6,309 nucleotides of DNA from assembly GCA_009843725.1 (NCBI GenBank), contig VYCX01000420.1, forward strand, positions 1 to 6,309, written 5' to 3'. The notes beneath the pieces are model-generated. The model had not been told where the DNA came from. It did no database searches and saw nothing but the letters and a program-made list of their open reading frames with translations. The position numbers were made by a program, and so were the translations under genes. Origin of the DNA: Boseongicola sp. SB0675_bin_26. GTDB lineage: Bacteria > Pseudomonadota > Alphaproteobacteria > Rhodobacterales > Rhodobacteraceae. Of this stretch, positions 5,925 through 6,309 are shown piece after piece; positions within the stretch are counted from its first letter, which is position 1, and each line of letters opens with the position of its first letter.

Positions 5925-6309
5925 CCTTCACCATTCTCGGGTGCGGCTCGTCAGGCGGCGTGCCCCGGATCGGGGGACGCTGGGGCGACTGCGATCCCGC
6001 GAACCCCAGAAACCGGCGCCGGCGGTGCTCGCTTCTGGTCGAGCGGTTAGAAGGCAATGCAAGGACAGCAGTGCTGATCGACACGTCTCCCGACCTGCGC
6101 CAGCAACTGCTGGACGCCAACGTCGGCGATCTCGATGCGGTGATCTATACTCATGGCCATGCCGATCACGTGCACGGAATCGACGACCTGCGGCCAATCG
6201 TCTATGCCCGGCGCTCGCGAATGCCCGTATGGGCGGACGGGCCAACGCAGGAACGGCTGTATTCGGGCTTCGGCTACGCCTTCACGCAACCGGAAGGTTC
6301 GCCATACCC
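5912..6309 (+). CDS. MBL-fold metallo-hydrolase, PhnP-like (3' end outside window)
   Basis: The frame from ATG 5912 stays open to the right edge, showing the first 132 residues. LGCGSSGGVPRIGG (9-22) followed by DCDPANPRNRRRRCSLL is the distinctive start of the bacterial PhnP-like branch of the metallo-beta-lactamase fold. VLIDTSPDLRQQLL gives the next conserved strand and turn. THGHADHVHGID contains the HxHxDH di-metal site, and PVWADGPTQE comes after it. PhnP itself hydrolyses phosphoribosyl 1,2-cyclic phosphate in phosphonate breakdown. The alphaproteobacterial copy beside tatD has no phn genes in view, so its natural substrate, probably a cyclic phosphodiester, is uncertain. Its start lies inside the end of tatD (13-base overlap), so the two are co-transcribed. 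About half the expected 260-270 residues are visible. Confidence 0.93.
   Translation, partial: MAELTFTILGCGSSGGVPRIGGRWGDCDPANPRNRRRRCSLLVERLEGNARTAVLIDTSPDLRQQLLDANVGDLDAVIYTHGHADHVHGIDDLRPIVYARRSRMPVWADGPTQERLYSGFGYAFTQPEGSPY

Overview
The window is about 60% GC by eye and looks like chromosome from an alphaproteobacterium. The evidence is the right-hand gene run: a D-alanyl-D-alanine carboxypeptidase, thymidylate kinase (tmk), the delta' clamp-loader subunit (holB), a TatD nuclease and a PhnP-like metallo-hydrolase, all on the + strand. This order is a familiar housekeeping neighbourhood in that class. The genus cannot be read from the sequence.

Left part (1-1629): the window opens inside the last 58 codons of a + strand gene, probably the C-terminus of an indolepyruvate/2-oxoacid oxidoreductase beta subunit. 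A small degraded zone follows, holding pieces of two type II toxin-antitoxin modules. On the - strand (from 530) is a Phd/YefM-type antitoxin that has lost its proper C-terminal end and has no toxin beside it. On the + strand (772-1293) is a MazEF/PemIK-type pair in which the toxin frame is intact but the antitoxin frame is broken near its N-terminus. About 240 bases of probable control DNA separate the two divergent units. From 1294 to 1629 no gene can be supported.

Middle (1630-2122): a complete tRNA-Ser(UGA) gene lies on the - strand with its CCA encoded. Its 3' end faces the toxin-antitoxin zone, a common layout beside integrated or decaying accessory DNA, although no integrase or duplicated tRNA end was found. 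About 400 bases without a supportable gene follow, and these must hold the control region of the next operon.

Right part (2123-6309): the carboxypeptidase, tmk and holB are joined by 4-base ATGA overlaps and almost certainly form one transcript. After an 81-base gap, tatD overlaps the metallo-hydrolase gene by 13 bases; the latter runs off the right edge. These genes act in peptidoglycan trimming, dTTP supply, replication clamp loading, DNA/RNA end processing and, probably, cyclic phosphodiester hydrolysis.

I found no clearly new system. The most interesting point is an apparently functional MazF toxin retained beside a frameshifted antitoxin, close to a second, toxin-less antitoxin remnant.
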